From Dehalococcoidales bacterium (GTDB taxonomy: Bacteria > Chloroflexota > Dehalococcoidia > Dehalococcoidales > RBG-16-60-22), in the NCBI GenBank assembly GCA_030606585.1, contig JAUWGD010000016.1:1-18473 (forward strand): a stretch of DNA of 18,473 nt, written 5' to 3'. Shown piece by piece: positions 15,286-18,473 of this stretch. A model generated the notes under the pieces. The model saw only the letters and a program-made list of their open reading frames with translations. It ran no database searches and had not been told where the DNA came from. How positions within the stretch are numbered: the stretch's first letter is position 1; each line of letters opens with the position of its first letter. Made by a program: the position numbers and the translations under genes.

Positions 15286-15750
15286 TTATGTTTTCTCCTT
15301 TCCTCTTTCTCTGTGTCCGCCCGGGTCGGCCTCGGCAAGAGTCCCGGCGCCGAGCATTATAGTCATCTCTATGTGCGGTTTATCGAAACGCTTCCAGGTA
15401 AGCGGCCCGTGCTTAATGCCTTTGGGCACGAAAACCGCCGAGGTCTTATTGATGGTGAGCGGCTGGCCGTCTAGCATAAATTCTATTTCCCCGCCCAGCT
15501 CTTCACGATTTTCAGGGTCGACGCCCATGTGTATCACGATTTCATCATAATCATGGGTATGCTCGAAGATATGGGTGGGCGGGTCGGGCATATCGCAGAC
15601 CCAGCCGGCTTCTATGTACAACTTAATCTCGGGTATAAGGTTGCTGCTTATAAGGGTCATGGCGGGGTGGCGGCCTTTGACTTCCTCGGTGGGTGTTACT
15701 TCATAGGCGGGTTTCTCCACAAAATACTTTTCGGCATTGATTTTTGCCAT
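15286..15750 (-). CDS. Cupin-fold protein, first of a tandem pair
   Basis: A 154-residue protein with cupin motif 1 HTHDYDE (H64, H66, E70) ending in the expected glycine (HMG) and motif 2 PKGIKH (H114). The metal ligands are complete. The last 20 residues are polar and probably disordered. AGAGGAG lies upstream of the ATG. A promoter-like element lies at the end of the preceding SDR gene, so the cupin pair may be transcribed both with the SDR and on its own. It is paralogous to the next gene; a heterodimer or two-substrate pair is possible. Confidence 0.77.
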   Translation of the reverse strand: MAKINAEKYFVEKPAYEVTPTEEVKGRHPAMTLISSNLIPEIKLYIEAGWVCDMPDPPTHIFEHTHDYDEIVIHMGVDPENREELGGEIEFMLDGQPLTINKTSAVFVPKGIKHGPLTWKRFDKPHIEMTIMLGAGTLAEADPGGHRERGKEKT

Positions 15751-15789
15751 TTTATCTCGTTCTCCTCTGAGAATTTATAGTCGTAATAG

Positions 15790-15819
15790 AGTATATTCCC
15801 TTTATGATAAATAAGGCAA
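15790..15819 (-). promoter_or_regulatory. Possible promoter for the cupin pair
   Basis: On the minus strand TTGCCT (15814-15819) and TATACT (15790-15795) are spaced by 18 bases, just past the SDR stop codon. I see no terminator between the SDR and the cupins, so this would be an internal promoter of the same unit. Confidence 0.5.
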
Positions 15820-16602
15820 TTAACCCGATGTCATGCCGCCGTCAATCGGCATAACATGACCGGTGATAAAAGAAGCGGCATCCGAACAAAGCCAGATAAC
15901 CGCCTCCGCCATGTCCTCCGGCTCGGCGATGCGTTTCATCGGAATCATATTCATCATTTGCTGCCTTTCTTCCGGCATGGTACTGGTAAGATACTCCATT
16001 AAAAGCGTACGGTCGGTGGGGCCCGGCAGGATGGTGTTCACACGTATGCCGGAGGTGGCGTACTCCAGGGCCGCCGTCTTGGTGAGCCCGATTAAGCCGG
16101 CTTTACTGGCGGAATAAGCGGAGAAACCCGGCACTGGTTTCAACGCTCCTACCGAAGACGTATTAACGATGACCCCGTATTTCTGCTTGAGCATCTGCTT
16201 TATCTCGTACTTCATGCAGAGAAAAACGCCTTTAAGGTTGGTGTCTATGGTGCGGTCCCAGATTTCCTCCGGGCAGTCGACGATGTTGACCACGGGCACG
16301 CGTTTGCCGTCCGGGCCGATACCCGCATTATTAAAAGCGTAGTCGAGTCGCCCGTAGGTCTGGACGCAGGTGTTAATCATTGCCTCCACTTCCCCCGCCC
16401 TGGAGACATCGCATTTTATAAAAGTTGCCTCGCCGCCTGCCCGATTAATAAGACGCACCGTGTCTTCACCGCCTTTTATATTTTTATCGGTGGAAACAAT
16501 AACCTTAGCTCCCTCGCGGGCGAAAATCTGGGCGGTTACCTTCCCGATTCCCGTAGCTCCGCCGGTGACCAGCGCCACTTTACCCTGAAATTTCTTTGCC
16601 AT
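15820..16602 (-). CDS. Short-chain dehydrogenase/reductase (classical SDR)
   Basis: A 260-residue classical SDR of normal length. It has the cofactor loop TGGATGIG (13-20), NNAG (91-94), Asn122, the catalytic Ser at 149/150, and Tyr163-x3-Lys167 in YSASK. Asp39 at the end of the second beta strand suggests NAD(H) preference. The C-terminus ITGHVMPIDGGMTSG is typical of FabG-like and alcohol-dehydrogenase SDRs. The substrate is probably a hydroxy- or keto-compound but is not identifiable. GGGAG precedes the ATG. Its strong promoter is divergent from the second SDR; the two cupin genes follow 69 bases downstream. Confidence 0.9.
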   Translation of the reverse strand: MAKKFQGKVALVTGGATGIGKVTAQIFAREGAKVIVSTDKNIKGGEDTVRLINRAGGEATFIKCDVSRAGEVEAMINTCVQTYGRLDYAFNNAGIGPDGKRVPVVNIVDCPEEIWDRTIDTNLKGVFLCMKYEIKQMLKQKYGVIVNTSSVGALKPVPGFSAYSASKAGLIGLTKTAALEYATSGIRVNTILPGPTDRTLLMEYLTSTMPEERQQMMNMIPMKRIAEPEDMAEAVIWLCSDAASFITGHVMPIDGGMTSG

Positions 16603-16721
16603 CTACGTCTCCCTTTCTCCTTTGACCGGTTTCTTAACGTAATAGATAACCTGTATATGCCGATAAATTTATAATTAATGTCGTATATATGTTATGATTT
16701 TGGGTACGGGAAAATATGGTT

Positions 16722-16750
16722 AGTATAATATGCACTCGTCACCTTGTCAA
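16722..16750 (-). promoter_or_regulatory. Strong sigma70-type promoter for the SDR-cupin unit
   Basis: On the minus strand a consensus TTGACA (16745-16750) and TATACT (16722-16727) are spaced by exactly 17 bases. The leader from about 16715 to the ATG at 16602 is about 110 bases, AT-rich, and includes the palindrome ATAAATTTAT (16663-16672). Confidence 0.75.
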
Positions 16751-16825
16751 TTAATATTCATACATGGATTTAGAACCGTTTGCACGATTGGTACCGGGCA
16801 AGCGTACCTTCAGGATATTAAGTAT

Positions 16826-16831
16826 TATAAT
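16826..16831 (+). promoter_or_regulatory. Possible -10 element for the second SDR
   Basis: A consensus TATAAT on the plus strand lies 19 bases before the ATG at 16850. No acceptable -35 lies 16-18 bases upstream, so an activator may be needed, or the true promoter may lie elsewhere in the 247-base divergent region. Confidence 0.3.
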
Positions 16832-16849
16832 CAATAAATCGGGAGGTAT

Positions 16850-17671
16850 ATGGTGTTACTTGAAAACAGGGTGGCTATTGTTACCGGGGGCGCCAAGGGA
16901 ATGGGCCGGGGTATCGCCCTGAAGTTTGCCGAGGAAGGCTGCGATGTCGTCGTCAACGCTTTGCATATCGAAGGGGCCGAAAAAGTGGCGGAAGAAATCA
17001 GAGCCATGGGGCGTAAGTCTCTGGCGGTGAAAGCCGATATCTCTAACAATACCGAAGTTCAGAATATGGTAGACGAGACTGTAAAAACGTTCGGCAAAAT
17101 AGATATTCTGGTCAATAATGCCGGGGGGGTCATGGGTGTTCAGGGGGGAGATAGCGATACGGCAAACGAGGAGGACTGGGACAAAGTATTAAGCGTGAAC
17201 CTGAAAGGCGCCTTTCTGGTCTGCATGGCGGTAATACCCCACATGAAAAAGAATAAATACGGCAAGATAATCAACCTCTCGTCGATGGGTGCCGTCAATC
17301 CGTCCGTTTCCGTGCTGCACTACCATTCCGCTAAAGCCGGAGTTTTGGGTCTAACCTTGAACCTGGCCTTCGAGCTGGCTCCCCGGAACATCTACGTCAA
17401 CGCCATCGTTCCGGGGCCTATCGAGACGCCGTTCTGGGACGCCCTGCAGCCGCCGGGGCCGGCCAGAGACGCCTTCTTCAAGGCGTTGACCAAAAAGGAA
17501 ATCCCTCTGGAGAGAATGGGTAAACCGGAGGATATTGCCGGGCCCGCCCTGTTCCTGGCATCGGGGCTTTCCGACTATGTTACCGGGCAGATTATCTATG
17601 TCGCCGGAGGGCAGCCCCTCTCATCACATTCGGCTACTTTCTTATCATCGGGTGAAAGGCCGGGTGGATAA
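16850..17671 (+). CDS. Short-chain dehydrogenase/reductase upstream of a glutamate-mutase-like gene
   Basis: A 273-residue classical SDR with TGGAKGMG (12-19), NNAG (89-92), Asn117, the catalytic Ser at 144/145, and Tyr158-x3-Lys162 in YHSAK. The second beta strand ends VVVNALH without an acidic residue, so the cofactor is uncertain and NADP(H) is possible. The C-terminus is about 15 residues longer than usual after VAGGQPL. GGGAGGT lies just before the ATG; a GTG one codon on would have more usual spacing. The next gene begins 33 bases downstream, so the two are an operon and the SDR probably acts on the substrate or product of that mutase-like protein. Confidence 0.9.
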   Translation: MVLLENRVAIVTGGAKGMGRGIALKFAEEGCDVVVNALHIEGAEKVAEEIRAMGRKSLAVKADISNNTEVQNMVDETVKTFGKIDILVNNAGGVMGVQGGDSDTANEEDWDKVLSVNLKGAFLVCMAVIPHMKKNKYGKIINLSSMGAVNPSVSVLHYHSAKAGVLGLTLNLAFELAPRNIYVNAIVPGPIETPFWDALQPPGPARDAFFKALTKKEIPLERMGKPEDIAGPALFLASGLSDYVTGQIIYVAGGQPLSSHSATFLSSGERPGG

Positions 17672-17704
17672 TCAAAGAGAAGATATTCCATAACGGAGGG
17701 AACG

Positions 17705-18473
17705 ATGAAGAAGCTCAGAGTCAGGAACAAGAAGATAGACGATGACCTCCTGATGAAAAAGAGGCGGCAAGAGCTGGATAAGTGGCCCACCGGCAAGGAA
17801 GTTGATTTTGATGAGGCGGTAGCCTACCAGAAGAGCCTGCCCGACAGTAAAATCTGGTGGAAGGTGATGACCAAGCTGCGCGAAGAGGGCAGGATGAGCG
17901 TCTTCCCCAGGGCCGGAACCCCGGTGCTTAAAGATATGATAGAGCTCTGCCAGTCTTTGAGAGATTCGGGCGTGGTCCTCATCCCGGTGACCACCGACAG
18001 CTATACCCGGGCCGGCCAGTATGAGAAGGTCGAGGATATCCTCAAGGATTGTGAAAGGACCGGCAAGCCGCTGCTGAACGGGTATCCCATCATCAATCAG
18101 GGCGTCAAGAAGACTCGAAAGCTCGTAGAAAGTATCGATGCCGCTTTCAGTCCCCGGGGGGCCGGCGGGGAAATCGCCATCGCTGCAGGTTTGACGACTG
18201 CGGAGGCGGGGATAGGATTCCTGGGTTTCGGCAGCTATGCAAAAAATATGACGATACAGGAGCTTGTCGAAAGCAGCCAGAACGGTATGAGGGTTATCGG
18301 CTGGTACGCCGACAGGGGAGTGATTTTATGCAAGGACCTCCACGGCTGGCTGCCTAGCGCTCCCTTCCCGTTGAGTATCAATATCGTTTGTATGATTATA
18401 GAGGCGGTTACGGCGGCGGAGCAGGGGCAAAAAGCCCTGTACCCGCTGGTGCACTGCATGGGGAATATGACTC
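17705..18473 (+). CDS. Glutamate mutase epsilon-subunit-like protein (GlmE/MutE family), 3' end outside window
   Basis: The frame is open for 256 codons to the right edge; family members are about 480 residues, so roughly half is visible. Motifs shared with coenzyme-B12-dependent glutamate (methylaspartate) mutase epsilon are WPTGKEVDF (27-35), PRAG (Arg69), DSYTRAGQY (Arg102), LLNGYP (123-128), an Arg at 151, Glu167 and SYAKN (Tyr178). The three arginines match the substrate-carboxylate-binding arginines of GlmE (R66, R100, R149) and Glu167 matches its active-site glutamate, by my alignment from memory. About six residues are missing just after Arg151, and the stretch corresponding to PFGPLTGTL is rewritten, so the substrate may differ. 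CGGAGGG precedes the ATG. A B12-binding sigma partner (GlmS) is expected nearby but not visible. Confidence 0.85.
   Translation, partial: MKKLRVRNKKIDDDLLMKKRRQELDKWPTGKEVDFDEAVAYQKSLPDSKIWWKVMTKLREEGRMSVFPRAGTPVLKDMIELCQSLRDSGVVLIPVTTDSYTRAGQYEKVEDILKDCERTGKPLLNGYPIINQGVKKTRKLVESIDAAFSPRGAGGEIAIAAGLTTAEAGIGFLGFGSYAKNMTIQELVESSQNGMRVIGWYADRGVILCKDLHGWLPSAPFPLSINIVCMIIEAVTAAEQGQKALYPLVHCMGNMT

Overview
The window looks like chromosomal DNA of a strictly anaerobic bacterium, most likely a Chloroflexota member of the Dehalococcoidia type. That is an inference from gene content, not from a marker gene: many iron-sulfur proteins, an AmmeMemoRadiSam pair, a BioD/DRTGG protein, a short zf-trcl-type zinc-ribbon protein, two CCG-domain redox modules and a glutamate-mutase epsilon homologue. 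Several genes start with TTG. Coding density is high and no non-coding gap exceeds 300 bases. I saw no rRNA, tRNA, CRISPR array, insertion sequence or phage gene.

Layout. 1-1906: AmrB (MEMO-like, cut by the left edge) and AmrS (radical SAM), minus strand, with their own promoter. 1980-3493: a signal-peptide-less arylsulfotransferase-family protein (minus) with a terminator and a good promoter. 3595-4533: a BioD-like/DRTGG protein (plus). A hairpin terminator at 4654-4687 separates it from the convergent zinc-ribbon gene (4715-5014, minus), whose leader can fold an 11-bp stem over its Shine-Dalgarno sequence. 5164-6435: MFS transporter (minus), divergent from an isochorismatase-like hydrolase and a YkgJ-type cysteine-cluster protein (6622-7556, plus).

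7553-14604 (minus) is the centrepiece: six tightly packed genes, transcribed from high to low coordinate. They encode a Tat-exported molybdopterin-oxidoreductase-like protein, a four-cluster ferredoxin subunit, a 10-helix NrfD-like membrane protein, a 2[4Fe-4S] ferredoxin with a zinc-ribbon tail, a 71-residue two-helix protein, and a membrane heme b/HdrD-like protein with two CCG domains. Together they look like a quinone-linked respiratory module, related in layout to Qrc, ACIII and Psr complexes but extended by an EMO/HdrDE-like cytoplasmic arm. The catalytic-like subunit has no cysteine at the usual molybdenum-ligand position. The 241 bases between this operon and the cupin genes (14605-14845) hold a short palindrome and no convincing gene or clear promoter.

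14846-18473: two tandem paralogous cupins and a short-chain dehydrogenase (SDR) on the minus strand, divergent from a second SDR and a glutamate-mutase epsilon-like gene on the plus strand that is cut by the right edge. These probably form a small catabolic island around a B12-dependent carbon-skeleton rearrangement, with the substrate unknown.
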